A stretch of 64,000 bases of DNA from Candidatus Buchananbacteria bacterium CG10_big_fil_rev_8_21_14_0_10_33_19 (GTDB taxonomy: Bacteria > Patescibacteria > ABY1 > 2-01-FULL-39-33). The position numbers were made by a program, and so were the translations under genes. The notes beneath the pieces are model-generated. The model was given only the letters and a program-made list of their open reading frames with translations, had not been told where the DNA came from and did no database searches. Of the stretch, positions 49,641 through 57,448 are shown one piece after another (position 1 is the first letter of the stretch; each line of letters opens with the position of its first letter). Location of the stretch: positions 73,685 through 137,684 of the forward strand of contig PEZY01000012.1 in the NCBI GenBank assembly GCA_002773855.1, written 5' to 3'.

Positions 49641-50002
49641 CTTATAAAAAAACAATTTTACGGCATTATAATAATCCGTCAAACAAAATTGATATAAAGA
49701 CACCAACAGAAGTTTTTGTGGGGGCTAATCCTTTTTGTGGTGATAAAATTGAAATAAAAGTTAAATTAGACGCCAAGAAAAAAATTACCGATATTTCTTG
49801 GTCAGGTAATGGCTGTGTAATTTCTCAGGCTTCAGCCTCGATTTTTACAGATATGATTCGTGGCAAAACCTTAGCTCAGGCACAAAAAATGACCAGTGAT
49901 AAATTGCTTCAAGAGTTAAACATTGAATTGTCACCATCTCGCAGAAAATGTGCACTTTTGCCGCTTTATACAATTAAAGAAATTACTGATGAAGAGGATT
50001 AA
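49631..50002 (+). CDS. sufU: sulfur carrier SufU
   Basis: Zinc-dependent sulfurtransferase that receives sulfur from SufS. The 123 residues have the three Cys (Cys36 in NPFCGDKI, Cys62 in GNGCVIS, Cys107 in RRKCALLP) and the adjacent Asp38 that bind zinc. It overlaps sufS and is itself overlapped by trmH. Confidence 0.95.
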   Translation: MELTYKKTILRHYNNPSNKIDIKTPTEVFVGANPFCGDKIEIKVKLDAKKKITDISWSGNGCVISQASASIFTDMIRGKTLAQAQKMTSDKLLQELNIELSPSRRKCALLPLYTIKEITDEED

Positions 50003-50453
50003 AGAAGTGTATATAATTTGTGATCATATTCGGAGCCTCTATAATGTAGGTTCTATTTTTCGTACGGCTGATGCTATGGGTGTGACTAAAATATATTTAT
50101 GTGGTATTACCGGTACACCACTGCAATCCGGTTTACAAAAGGTATCATTAGGAGCGGAAAATTTTGTGGCTTGGGAATATAAAAAAAGTGCCAGTTTACT
50201 GATAAATTCTTTAAAGAAACAGGGGGTAAAAATTGTCGCTTTAGAGCTTTTAGCTGGTCAAAGTATTGATCTTAAAAAATTTAAACCACAATTTCCACTA
50301 GCTTTAATTGTTGGTAATGAAGTGGAAGGGGTGTCTAAAAATTTATTAAAAAAGGCTGATGATATAGTGCATATTCCAATGTCTGGCCAAAAAGAGTCTT
50401 TAAATGTAGCTGTGGCTTTTGGTATTGCTGGTTATTCTATTATGTCTAGCTAA
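49989..50453 (+). CDS. SpoU/TrmH family RNA 2'-O-methyltransferase
   Basis: SAM-dependent knotted methyltransferase acting on tRNA or rRNA. The start at 49989 overlaps the sufU end (the ATGAAGAGG context); an earlier in-frame start at 49923 lies inside sufU and is rejected. The three SPOUT motifs are clear: NVGSIFRTADAMG, LIVGNEVEGVS and IPMSGQKESLNVAVAFGI. At 154 residues it is the short form without an N-terminal RNA-binding domain. Target nucleotide unknown. Confidence 0.92.
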   Translation: MKRIKEVYIICDHIRSLYNVGSIFRTADAMGVTKIYLCGITGTPLQSGLQKVSLGAENFVAWEYKKSASLLINSLKKQGVKIVALELLAGQSIDLKKFKPQFPLALIVGNEVEGVSKNLLKKADDIVHIPMSGQKESLNVAVAFGIAGYSIMSS

Positions 50454-50539
50454 AAATTAGTATATTGTTTAATTTGGTTGACTAAAAGAGCTAAAAAAGT
50501 TACTATGTTAATTAGTGTTTTTATCTCTAAATTAACCAC

Positions 50540-51223
50540 ATGGAACAAATAAAACATATAGCTTTTATCATGGATGGCAATCGTCGTTGGGCTAAAGATC
50601 AAGGCCTGCCCTCTTTAGAGGGGCATAAAGCTGGTTATGATAAAATGAAAGATGTCGGTGATTGGTGTATTGATCGTGGCATTAAACATATTACGGTTTA
50701 CGCTTTTTCCACCGAAAATTGGAAGAGAAGTCAGACGGAAGTTGATTATTTAATGAGACTATTAGAAAATGCTTTAACCAAAGAACTATATGAGTTCAAT
50801 AAACGAGGTATTAGATTAAAGGTGATTGGTAGTCGTGATAGATTGCCTAAATCAGTGGTCAAAGCCATTGATAATGCCGAAGCTGAAACTGCTAATAATA
50901 ACAAAGGAATTTTAAACATGGCGATTAATTATGGTGGTAGGTTAGAAATTGTGGAAGCCGTTAAAAAAATTATTGATCAAAAAAAATCTTCAATTGAAGT
51001 AACTGAAGATTTGGTGTCTAATAATATTTGGACAGTTGGTCAGCCGGATCCGGATATTCTAGTGCGAACTTCTGGTGAACAGCGATTGTCTAATTTTTTA
51101 ACTTGGCAAGTGGTTTATAGTGAGTTATTTTTTATTGAACCGCATTGGCCAGCTTTTAGTGAAGAGGATTTAGATAAAATTATAGAGGATTATCATAATC
51201 GGAATAGACGGTTTGGTAAATAA
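50540..51223 (+). CDS. uppS: undecaprenyl diphosphate synthase (cis-prenyltransferase)
   Basis: Builds the C55 lipid carrier for cell-wall and surface-polymer synthesis. The 227 residues contain AFIMDGNRRWAK (catalytic Asp12), the VYAFSTENWKRS motif and the C-terminal DILVRTSGEQRLSNFLTWQ, with YSELFF after it. It agrees with the peptidoglycan carboxypeptidase elsewhere in the window. Confidence 0.95.
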   Translation: MEQIKHIAFIMDGNRRWAKDQGLPSLEGHKAGYDKMKDVGDWCIDRGIKHITVYAFSTENWKRSQTEVDYLMRLLENALTKELYEFNKRGIRLKVIGSRDRLPKSVVKAIDNAEAETANNNKGILNMAINYGGRLEIVEAVKKIIDQKKSSIEVTEDLVSNNIWTVGQPDPDILVRTSGEQRLSNFLTWQVVYSELFFIEPHWPAFSEEDLDKIIEDYHNRNRRFGK

Positions 51224-51227
51224 AATA

Positions 51228-51251
51228 AAAGGCGCGAAAGCGCTTTTTTTT
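51228..51251 (+). terminator. terminator of uppS
   Basis: An 8-bp stem (51228-51235 with 51240-51247) with a GAAA tetraloop and a T run. Confidence 0.9.
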
Positions 51252-51347
51252 ATTTTATTATATTTAGTTATTGCCATGGGATTCCTTTGATTGTCATTTC
51301 GACCGTAGCGAAGCGTAGTGAAGGAATTCTTTTTATTCTAAGTCATA

Positions 51348-51560
51348 TTGGTACTTTTTTAGAAAAAGTACCACAAAAATCGCGACAGTAAAAAATTTAT
51401 AGTCGAAGATAAAACTTCGCTCCGCTAATTTTCAAAACTCAAAACTTTTTTATTTATAATAGTCGAAAGTTTTTCAAACATTGAAAATTTTGGGCATAGA
51501 CAATGCCCAAACGCTAGAGCTCTCGTTTTATCTTCTTTTTAAATTTTTTAATTGTCGCAG
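51348..51560. repeat. composite repeat, left module, copy B
   Basis: Matches 5080-5294 with scattered substitutions and short indels, same orientation, 46 kb apart. Confidence 0.85.
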
Positions 51561-51610
51561 TCTTATTAAGATATTTATAATAATAAAATGCAAACATTAA
51601 AAAATATTGT

Positions 51611-51697
51611 GTCAATTTTATATAAAGCGAGCGCTAGAGACAATTATTCTGTCGCTATTTTGATTAATTGGCTCTAGTGAGTGTGTATAAAATTGGC
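51611..51697. repeat. palindromic core of copy B
   Basis: Outer arms GTCAATTTTATA (51611-51622) and TATAAAATTGGC (51686-51697); inner arms CTAGAGACAATT (51634-51645) and AATTGGCTCTAG (51666-51677). It occupies the place of the palindrome in copy A but has a different sequence. Confidence 0.7.
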
Positions 51698-51708
51698 CAT
51701 GATTTTTT

Positions 51709-51757
51709 ACGTTTGCGAGCTTTTGGTTACTTTTGGCGGTACAAAAGTAATAGAAGA
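51709..51757. repeat. composite repeat, right module, copy B
   Basis: ACGTTTGCGAG start matching 5583-5630. It contains the inverted pair TTACTTTT/AAAAGTAA. Confidence 0.7.
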
Positions 51758-51762
51758 CTATT

Positions 51763-51811
51763 TTAAAATAAAAAAAGAAGCCGTCCGATCGCATGGTGCG
51801 ATTGGACGGCT
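51763..51811 (-). terminator. terminator of the GC-rich minus-strand cluster
   Basis: A 15-bp stem (51779-51793 with 51797-51811, 3-base loop; a G-T pair within) followed on the minus strand by a T-rich run (A-rich at 51763-51776). It lies just after the stop of the 121-residue gene. Confidence 0.92.
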
Positions 51812-51821
51812 TGGTTGGTGG

Positions 51822-52187
51822 TTAGAAGGTGTGGCAGCACTTGTAACAGTACCACTCACAACCCTCACCTCCTAGACTGGAGGAGGCGACACGACCAAGT
51901 GATCCACAATTGGGACACTCGGGCGTTTCGGTATCTTCCCAGGCCTTATCGCAGACTTGGGAGATAGCGGCTTCAACTTTGGCTTCGACATCGGCCAGAG
52001 GAGTCTCGCGAATCCACTGGGCAACATAGCCTCTGGTGATGTCGAAACTGAGTGTTTCGCTACCAAAGGAATTCCGAACTTCTTGTGGCCAGTAGGGAAT
52101 CTGGAGATTGAAGGCGAGGAACTGGTAGAGCTCGTATTGCCTGTCATTCAACCCATCGGGCCGTTGGTCGCGACTGAGACTTTTCAT
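51822..52187 (-). CDS. uncharacterised zinc-ribbon protein, last gene of a minus-strand cluster
   Basis: A 121-residue protein of unknown function. The N-terminal 90 residues are helical (LNDRQYELYQFLAFNLQIPYW, ADVEAKVEAAISQVCDKAWED). The C-terminus is a zinc ribbon (CPNC near residue 90, CYKCC near the end). A GGAG site precedes the ATG, which overlaps the stop of the upstream gene as ATGA. Codons are much richer in G and C than in neighbouring genes (32 of 60 bases at 51841-51900). Probably acquired. Confidence 0.7.
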   Translation of the reverse strand: MKSLSRDQRPDGLNDRQYELYQFLAFNLQIPYWPQEVRNSFGSETLSFDITRGYVAQWIRETPLADVEAKVEAAISQVCDKAWEDTETPECPNCGSLGRVASSSLGGEGCEWYCYKCCHTF

Positions 52188-52297
52188 GGCCTGTCTCCGT
52201 GCATGCTACAGTCGCACTGGTGAATGGACAGTCCGGTCTTGGGACAGGCGCAGTCACAGTGATCGGTTGGTAGCCCACACAATTTACATTTATCCAT
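52184..52297 (-). CDS. 37-residue Cys-rich peptide
   Basis: A very small protein with seven Cys (4, 7, 14, 16, 18, 28, 30) and two or three His, likely to bind one or two zinc ions. The start at 52297 is chosen because AGGAGG lies seven bases before it; a longer frame upstream would read through that site and through the preceding gene. It overlaps genes on both sides, so all three are one operon. TGA is its stop. Confidence 0.7.
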   Translation of the reverse strand: MDKCKLCGLPTDHCDCACPKTGLSIHQCDCSMHGDRP

Positions 52298-52589
52298 TAT
52301 TGATTTCCTCCTGTTGTTTTGCCCACCGATGATTGGATTCCTCAATCTTGAAGACCCAACGACGTAGGGTGATTCTGGTGCCAACTGCCAAATTATGACA
52401 GAGTTTGGAAATACGATCGGGAATGGTGATGTTTTTTGCCACACCTAGAGTGGCGATCACTAAACCCAACAAGACCAATATCAGATCGAACCAAATGTTG
52501 ATAAAGGGCAAGAAATCACCCGTGACCAACATCACAAGACCAAGGCCAAAAAACATCACGCCCCATTTTTTTGCAATGCTTACAAACAT
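52290..52589 (-). CDS. small membrane protein, first gene of the minus-strand cluster
   Basis: 99 residues with two transmembrane helices (about 9-30 and 34-52) and a cytosolic, charged C-terminal half (RISKLCHNLAVGTRITLRRW ... WAKQQEEINNG). AAGGAG precedes the ATG by eight bases within the leader AACTAAGGAGA, the same leader as at 25331-25341. Its promoter is a perfect consensus at 52640-52668. No family recognised. Confidence 0.7.
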   Translation of the reverse strand: MFVSIAKKWGVMFFGLGLVMLVTGDFLPFINIWFDLILVLLGLVIATLGVAKNITIPDRISKLCHNLAVGTRITLRRWVFKIEESNHRWAKQQEEINNG

Positions 52590-52639
52590 GGCTATTTCTC
52601 CTTAGTTTTCCGCATTTCAGTTAAAAACGAACTATTACC

Positions 52640-52668
52640 ATTATAGCATACTTTAGTATTATTGTCAA
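52640..52668 (-). promoter_or_regulatory. consensus promoter of the GC-rich cluster
   Basis: On the minus strand, TTGACA (52663-52668) and TATAAT (52640-52645) are exactly 17 bases apart, the strongest promoter match in the window. Confidence 0.9.
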
Positions 52669-52710
52669 GTGTATTGAGCTTATTTTAGTATCAAGGTAGA
52701 ATTAAGCCAT

Positions 52711-53964
52711 ATGGACTTATTTGATCAAAATTTAGACCAAAAAATGGCCTCAGAAGCGCCTTTGGCCGAAAGAATGCGCCCAACTACTTTGGAGCACTTT
52801 TTTGGTCAAAATGAGGTTATCGGCTCTGGTAAAATGTTACGTCAGTTAATTGAGAAAGACGATATTCCGTCTTTGATATTTTGGGGTCCACCTGGATCTG
52901 GTAAAACCACTTTGGCCAGAATTATTGCTAACATGACTAACGCTGATTTTATCTCTTTTTCGGCGGTGAGCTCTGGGGTTAAAGATTTAAAAGAGATTAT
53001 TTTAATCGCCCGTGATAAGCGTAAGTTTAATAATCGGCCAACTATTTTATTTATTGATGAAATTCATCGTTGGAATAAATCGCAACAAGATGCTCTGTTG
53101 CCATATGTAGAAAATGGCATTGTGACTTTGATTGGCGCGACGACAGAGAACCCGAGCTTTGAAGTGAATTCGGCTTTACTATCTAGAACTAAGATTTTTG
53201 TTTTAAATCAATTAAGTGAAACTGATTTATTAAATATTTTAAACAGGGCTTTGGCAAATAAAGAACAGGGTTTAGGTATTTATAAATCTAAAGTCGACGA
53301 TGAAACACTTTTGTATTTAGCTAAATTAAGTAATGGTGATGCTCGGGCCTCGCTTAATGCTTTGGAGTTTGCGATAAAAGCGACTAAGTCAAATAAAAAT
53401 GGTATAATAAAATTAGATACTAAAATTATCAAGGAGGCGCTCCAGAAATCGCATATTTATGATAAATCTGGTGAGCAGCATTACAATATAATTTCGGCTT
53501 TACACAAATCACTGCGGGGTTCTGATGCCGATGCCGCCTTGTACTGGTTAGCCAGAATGTTAGAAGCGGGGGAAAATCCACTGTATGTGGCTCGGCGCTT
53601 GGTACGCTTTGCTAGCGAGGATGTGGGTTTGGCTAATTCACGGGCCCTAGAACAGGCTGTGGCTGGATATCAGGCCACTCACTTTATGGGTCTGCCAGAG
53701 TGCAATATTGTCTTGGCGCAAGTAGTCGTGTATTTGGCTAAATGTCCTAAAAGCAACCAGATTTATCGAGCTTATCTGGATGTTCAAAAAGATGTTAAAG
53801 AGACTATGGATGAACCAGTACCACTACATTTGCGGAATGCGCCGACCAAATTAATGAAAGATTTAAATTACGGTAAAGATTATAAGTACAGCCCAGATTT
53901 TAATTATGAGGAAGATCAAGACTATTTGCCAGAGTCTTTAAGGGGCAAGAAATATTTAAAATAA
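52711..53964 (+). CDS. rarA: replication-associated recombination protein A (AAA+ ATPase)
   Basis: Clamp-loader-like ATPase acting at stalled replication forks with SSB and polymerase. The 417 residues have Walker A GPPGSGKT (59-66), Walker B FIDEIHR (114-120), ATTENPSFEVN sensor segment and the C-terminal tetramerisation domain (SLRGSDADAALYWLARMLEAG; VRFASEDVGLANS). Normal length. Confidence 0.96.
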   Translation: MDLFDQNLDQKMASEAPLAERMRPTTLEHFFGQNEVIGSGKMLRQLIEKDDIPSLIFWGPPGSGKTTLARIIANMTNADFISFSAVSSGVKDLKEIILIARDKRKFNNRPTILFIDEIHRWNKSQQDALLPYVENGIVTLIGATTENPSFEVNSALLSRTKIFVLNQLSETDLLNILNRALANKEQGLGIYKSKVDDETLLYLAKLSNGDARASLNALEFAIKATKSNKNGIIKLDTKIIKEALQKSHIYDKSGEQHYNIISALHKSLRGSDADAALYWLARMLEAGENPLYVARRLVRFASEDVGLANSRALEQAVAGYQATHFMGLPECNIVLAQVVVYLAKCPKSNQIYRAYLDVQKDVKETMDEPVPLHLRNAPTKLMKDLNYGKDYKYSPDFNYEEDQDYLPESLRGKKYLK

Positions 53965-53968
53965 TAAT

Positions 53969-54451
53969 ATGATCAGAGAAAAATCAGTCGGTATAATTTT
54001 ATTCCGTTACAATAATCGCGACAAAGAGATTCAATATTTAGTTTTGTATCATCGGGGGACTTATTGGAATTTCCCCAAAGGTAAAGTGGAGACTGGCGAA
54101 TCCGAAATAGAAACCGCTAAGCGAGAATTAATGGAAGAAACCGGCATTTCTAATATTCAGCCAGTTAAAGGCTGGCGGCAACAAACTAATTTCTTTTTCA
54201 AAGAGGATCGAGGTGGCAAGCAAGAATTAATTAAAAAAGATTTTATTTTGTATTTAGCTAAAATGCCCAAAGACGCCGAGGTAAAAATATCCGGCGAGCA
54301 TAATGGCTTTGCTTGGTTTAATTATAAGGTGGCCGGTAAATACTTGAAATTCAAGAGTTTGAAAGAAATTATGCAAGAAGCCGATTCCTATGTGAGTAAA
54401 CAAATAGAAGAGTATCGAAAACGAAAAAGTAATCAAAGAAAAAAGAAATAA
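53969..54451 (+). CDS. NUDIX hydrolase
   Basis: Hydrolyses a nucleoside diphosphate linked to another group. The Nudix box is complete: Gly38, Glu44, Arg52-Glu53, Glu56-Glu57, Gly59. 160 residues with N-terminal KSVGIILFRYNN and PKGKVETGESEIETAKREL. A basic tail ends the protein. Similar to Ap4A-type or mRNA-decapping-type enzymes; the substrate is not evident. It follows rarA by four bases. Confidence 0.9.
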   Translation: MIREKSVGIILFRYNNRDKEIQYLVLYHRGTYWNFPKGKVETGESEIETAKRELMEETGISNIQPVKGWRQQTNFFFKEDRGGKQELIKKDFILYLAKMPKDAEVKISGEHNGFAWFNYKVAGKYLKFKSLKEIMQEADSYVSKQIEEYRKRKSNQRKKK

Positions 54452-54459
54452 TTTTTATA

Positions 54460-54491
54460 AAAAAATAGCCCCGTGAACGTCATTGTTCACG
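54460..54491 (-). terminator. terminator of the GC-rich single gene
   Basis: Stem CGTGAAC/GTTCACG (54472-54478 with 54485-54491). Read on the minus strand it is followed, after GGGCTA, by a run of seven T. Confidence 0.7.
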
Positions 54492-54514
54492 TGGTTTGTG
54501 TTTGTGGCGGTTAC

Positions 54515-54757
54515 CTACCGGAAGTGTCCGCCGACTTCGATTTGACGGAAGCTCCGCCGGGGGATTTTGAAGGCATTGCCATCACCATCCTCGTTTTGCT
54601 CCCAGAGCGTACTGGAACAGTACGACCATCTGCCATTAATGCGGTAAATGTGCTTGGTGCACTTCCGACCGGCGATATTGGCGATGACCTCGGCCTTGTT
54701 CGGGCCACTCATGCTGATGACGCGGACGACTCGGGGAGCATTCTTCGTGGTTGCCAT
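54515..54757 (-). CDS. uncharacterised small basic protein
   Basis: 80 residues, soluble: MATTKNAPRVVRVISMSGPN, then AEVIANIAGRKCTKHIYRIN, ending RSFRQIEVGGHFR. A strong GGAGGAAGAAGGA site precedes the ATG at 54757. It is GC-rich (32 of 60 bases at 54541-54600) against its AT-rich surroundings, and convergent to the NUDIX gene. No family recognised. With the cluster at 51.8-52.6 kb it forms a second cassette of unlike composition. Confidence 0.7.
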   Translation of the reverse strand: MATTKNAPRVVRVISMSGPNKAEVIANIAGRKCTKHIYRINGRWSYCSSTLWEQNEDGDGNAFKIPRRSFRQIEVGGHFR

Positions 54758-54864
54758 TCCTTCTTCCTCCATTTTTTTGTTGGAGTTTACGGTTTAGTTG
54801 CTCACATTGAGCTAACTTTGAAAATAACTTTTTAATGGTTTACAATTTGGTTAATATTAAATTT

Positions 54865-55422
54865 ATGACTAATAGTCTAAAACCAAAATTATTATTTCAT
54901 AGTTGTTGTGCGCCTTGTAGTGGTTATTTGGTGTCGGAATTGGTGAAAAATTTTGAGGTAGCAGTTTATTATAATAACCCTAATATTTATCCGGCCAGTG
55001 AATATCAGATTAGAAAAAATGAAGCGCAGAAATTTTTTACTGATTATGGAGTTAAATTTATTGAAATTGATTATGATCATAATAAATGGCTAGAGTTAGT
55101 CAAGGGTTTAGAGCACGAACCAGAAAGAGGTCGGCGGTGTATTTTGTGTTATCATTTTCGATTAGAGAGTGCGGCCAAATATGCCAAAGCTCATGATTAT
55201 GATTTTTTTGCTTCGAGTTTGGCAATTAGTCCCTATAAAAAATCTCAGGTTTTAAACAATCTCGGTCGGGCTATTGCCAAGAAAATTGGTGTTGATTTTA
55301 TTGCTGAGGATTGGAAGAAAAAAGATGGTTATAAAAAAGCCACAGCTTTTGCTAAGGACTTTGATTTTTATCGGCAAGATTATTGTGGTTGTGAATTTTC
55401 TAGACGTAGCACAAATATATAA
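54865..55422 (+). CDS. queH: epoxyqueuosine reductase QueH
   Basis: Final step of queuosine synthesis in tRNA by the QueH (formerly DUF208) family, using a metal or Fe-S site. The start at 54865 gives MTNSLKPKLLFHSCCAPCSG. Cys14, Cys15, Cys18 (HSCCAPC), Cys92 and Cys95 (RRCILCYHF), and Cys174 and Cys176 (YCGCEF) fit the family pattern. 185 residues. No other queuosine genes are seen here, so salvage or genes elsewhere must supply the precursor. Confidence 0.9.
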   Translation: MTNSLKPKLLFHSCCAPCSGYLVSELVKNFEVAVYYNNPNIYPASEYQIRKNEAQKFFTDYGVKFIEIDYDHNKWLELVKGLEHEPERGRRCILCYHFRLESAAKYAKAHDYDFFASSLAISPYKKSQVLNNLGRAIAKKIGVDFIAEDWKKKDGYKKATAFAKDFDFYRQDYCGCEFSRRSTNI

Positions 55423-55457
55423 GGTGTTATGCGTGGTGTGCTATATGTTACACGCAG

Positions 55458-55487
55458 TTGATTTATTAGTCATAAATATTGTATAAT
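55458..55487 (+). promoter_or_regulatory. promoter of the 55.5 kb gene group
   Basis: -35 TTGATT (55458-55463), 18-base spacer, perfect -10 TATAAT (55482-55487), before the ATG at 55516. Confidence 0.6.
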
Positions 55488-55515
55488 TAATTCAATAGTT
55501 ACCAATTATAGACTT

Positions 55516-55851
55516 ATGCTACCAGATAAATGGGAACAAACTAAAGGACATATCTTGGATACTTTTTCTAATGTAGAAATTAGTGCAATGGAATTACCAG
55601 ATCCCGAAGTCGGCAAAAAAGAAATTGTCTTGTTTAGTGGTCCACTTGGTCAAATGAAATTAGAATATTACACTAAGCCAGTTATTTTAAATCGAAATAC
55701 TCATGGCTCTAGGCGGATTGGTTCACATACAGCGGTTGAATATGTTTATTCAAATAGTGACTTTACTCATTATTTGAAAGTTTATAAGCTTGATCTAGAT
55801 AGTGATGAGTGGCAAGAAATGGCTATAGAAAAAGGCTCTTTTAATTTATAA
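55516..55851 (+). CDS. uncharacterised small soluble protein
   Basis: 111 residues, no membrane helix: MLPDKWEQTKGHILDTFSNV, then beta-rich segments (KKEIVLFSGPLGQMKLEYYTKP, HTAVEYVYSNSDFTHYLKVYKLD). It looks like a complete small domain, but I do not recognise it. First of a run of co-directional genes reaching the pseudoprotease gene. Confidence 0.65.
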   Translation: MLPDKWEQTKGHILDTFSNVEISAMELPDPEVGKKEIVLFSGPLGQMKLEYYTKPVILNRNTHGSRRIGSHTAVEYVYSNSDFTHYLKVYKLDLDSDEWQEMAIEKGSFNL

Positions 55852-55875
55852 TTTAAATTTAATTTAAAAAAATCT

Positions 55876-56238
55876 ATGTTATTAAAAAAACTTTTTAAGC
55901 AATTGGGTCATAGTCAGTCGGTTTCTACTACTGAGTTATTTAAATTTGGGGCTATCGCTGGATTAGTTGAAGTAGTTTATATAGTTTTGGTGGCCACTTT
56001 TATGTTATTAGCTCAATCATTATTTCCAGATACTCCATCTGGGGTTATTGTGGGTATAGTTTCATTTTTAACTGTTTTTGTTTTTAGTGCCACTGTTTCT
56101 GGGGTTATTATGTTGGGTTTGCCGCTTTATTTTGCTATTGAAAAGAAATATAAAGAAGCTTTAATTATATTGTTGTCATCTGGCTTCTCTTTGATGGCTA
56201 TTTTGATTATTATGATGTTGGGTAAATTTTTTATTTAG
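55876..56238 (+). CDS. uncharacterised small membrane protein
   Basis: 120 residues with three transmembrane helices (about 25-50, 58-82 and 95-118). No known motif. It lies 20 bases before the slipin gene. Confidence 0.6.
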   Translation: MLLKKLFKQLGHSQSVSTTELFKFGAIAGLVEVVYIVLVATFMLLAQSLFPDTPSGVIVGIVSFLTVFVFSATVSGVIMLGLPLYFAIEKKYKEALIILLSSGFSLMAILIIMMLGKFFI

Positions 56239-56258
56239 TAATTATCTAAAATAATATT

Positions 56259-57002
56259 ATGTATTATGTAATTGGGATTATTGTATTCTTAATAGTTATT
56301 AGTTTAAGACAGATTAATGAATACGAAAGAGGTATTAGATTTCAATTTGGTAAATTTAATAGCGTGATGATGCCAGGTTGGCGTATTATCTGGCCGATTA
56401 TTCAAACTATGCAAAAAGTGGATATTCGAGTTAAAGCGGTAGATGTGCCAGATCAAGAGGCTATTACCAAGGATAATATTTCCGTCAGAATTAATGCGGT
56501 TATTTATTATAAAGTTAGTGATGCGGCTAAAGCAATTATCGAAGTGGAAAATTTTACCTACGCTATTTCTCAATTAGCGCAAACCACTATGCGCAATGCT
56601 AGTGGTGAGGTGAGCTTGGATGAATTATTGAGTAATCGTGATCAAATTTCTTCTAGAATTCAAAAAATCGTTGATGAGGCTTCTGATCCCTGGGGTATTA
56701 AGGTAATCAATGTGGAATTAAAAGATGTCCAATTGCCAGAGGAAATGAAACGAACTATTGCTAAACAAGCAGAGGCGGAGCGTGAAAAACGAGCGGTTAT
56801 TATTAAAGCTGAAGGTGAAGTAGCGGCGGCTGAAAATATGGCCAAAGCGGCTGGCGTGTTGGCTGGTTCGCCTGGTGCCCTACATCTAAGAACCTTGCAA
56901 TCTATTAATGATTTATCTTCAGATCAGTCCAATACCGTTGTTTTCGCTTTACCACTAGAGGTTTTACGAGCCTTTGAAGGTATGACTAGAAATAAATTTT
57001 AA
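56259..57002 (+). CDS. slipin/stomatin-type SPFH protein
   Basis: A 247-residue membrane-associated scaffold. One N-terminal hydrophobic segment (1-16), then the SPFH domain beginning RQINEYERGIRFQFGKFNSV and containing DVPDQEAITKDNISVRINAVIYYKV. The helical end EAEREKRAVIIKAEGEVAAAENM is the oligomerisation coil. The family organises membrane microdomains and often pairs with NfeD, which is not seen here. Confidence 0.92.
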   Translation: MYYVIGIIVFLIVISLRQINEYERGIRFQFGKFNSVMMPGWRIIWPIIQTMQKVDIRVKAVDVPDQEAITKDNISVRINAVIYYKVSDAAKAIIEVENFTYAISQLAQTTMRNASGEVSLDELLSNRDQISSRIQKIVDEASDPWGIKVINVELKDVQLPEEMKRTIAKQAEAEREKRAVIIKAEGEVAAAENMAKAAGVLAGSPGALHLRTLQSINDLSSDQSNTVVFALPLEVLRAFEGMTRNKF

Positions 57003-57006
57003 AATA

Positions 57007-57441
57007 ATGACAACGTTAACAGACAGAACTCCATCACCACAAGTCATTACCGCTTTTGTAATTGTTTTTGTAGTTATTTCTAGTATTATAATTTCTTTGG
57101 GTAATTATTATGGTCAAAATACTAACCATCAAGTGGCGGGAGCGATAGATACAGCTGATCAAATTAAATTAACCAATGAATATAAAACAGCTTTTCTGTC
57201 CGAGTTTGATGATTATTTAATTTTAGATACAGATAGTGATTGGATGAATAGTGACATATTATCTAGTACGGTAACTATTAAGAATAATTTGTTGGCTTTA
57301 AAAGTGCCAAGTGAGTTTAAGCAGATTCATCTAAATGCAGTTGTAGCTTTATCGGAAATTGAAAAAGGCATTAATGTTAAAGATTTAGATTTAGTGTTGC
57401 CTAATGTGTACAAGCTGCGCGATATAATAGCTAATTTTTAG
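57007..57441 (+). CDS. uncharacterised anchored helical protein
   Basis: 144 residues: a transmembrane helix at 15-34, then an extracytoplasmic, mostly helical domain (NEYKTAFLSEFDDYLILDTD ... KVPSEFKQIHLNAVVALSEIEKG). Starts four bases after the slipin gene. Similar small proteins occur in CPR genomes; function unknown. Confidence 0.6.
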   Translation: MTTLTDRTPSPQVITAFVIVFVVISSIIISLGNYYGQNTNHQVAGAIDTADQIKLTNEYKTAFLSEFDDYLILDTDSDWMNSDILSSTVTIKNNLLALKVPSEFKQIHLNAVVALSEIEKGINVKDLDLVLPNVYKLRDIIANF

Positions 57442-57448
57442 TTGATCA

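Larger units (their letters stand above)
51252..51762. other. gene-free region holding repeat copy B
   Basis: No credible gene. It starts with a GTCATTTCGACCGTAGCGAAG-type motif (51294-51325) found scattered in many genomes. Then follow the left module (51348-51560), a palindromic core (51611-51697) and the right module (51709-51757), the same order as at 5.0-5.6 kb. A GC-rich minus-strand cassette begins right after it. Confidence 0.7.

Noticed and set aside
51681..51875. Plus-strand frame of 64 codons
   Set aside because: It crosses the right repeat module and the minus-strand terminator hairpin, lacks any protein-like pattern, and opposes the better-supported cassette gene.
54473..54835. 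Plus-strand frame of 120 codons
   Set aside because: It is antisense to the 80-residue minus-strand gene, which has a strong ribosome site and terminator; the plus frame has neither.
55274..55486. Plus-strand frame of 70 codons overlapping queH
   Set aside because: Alternate frame of the QueH C-terminus; the residues are not conserved and no start signal is seen.
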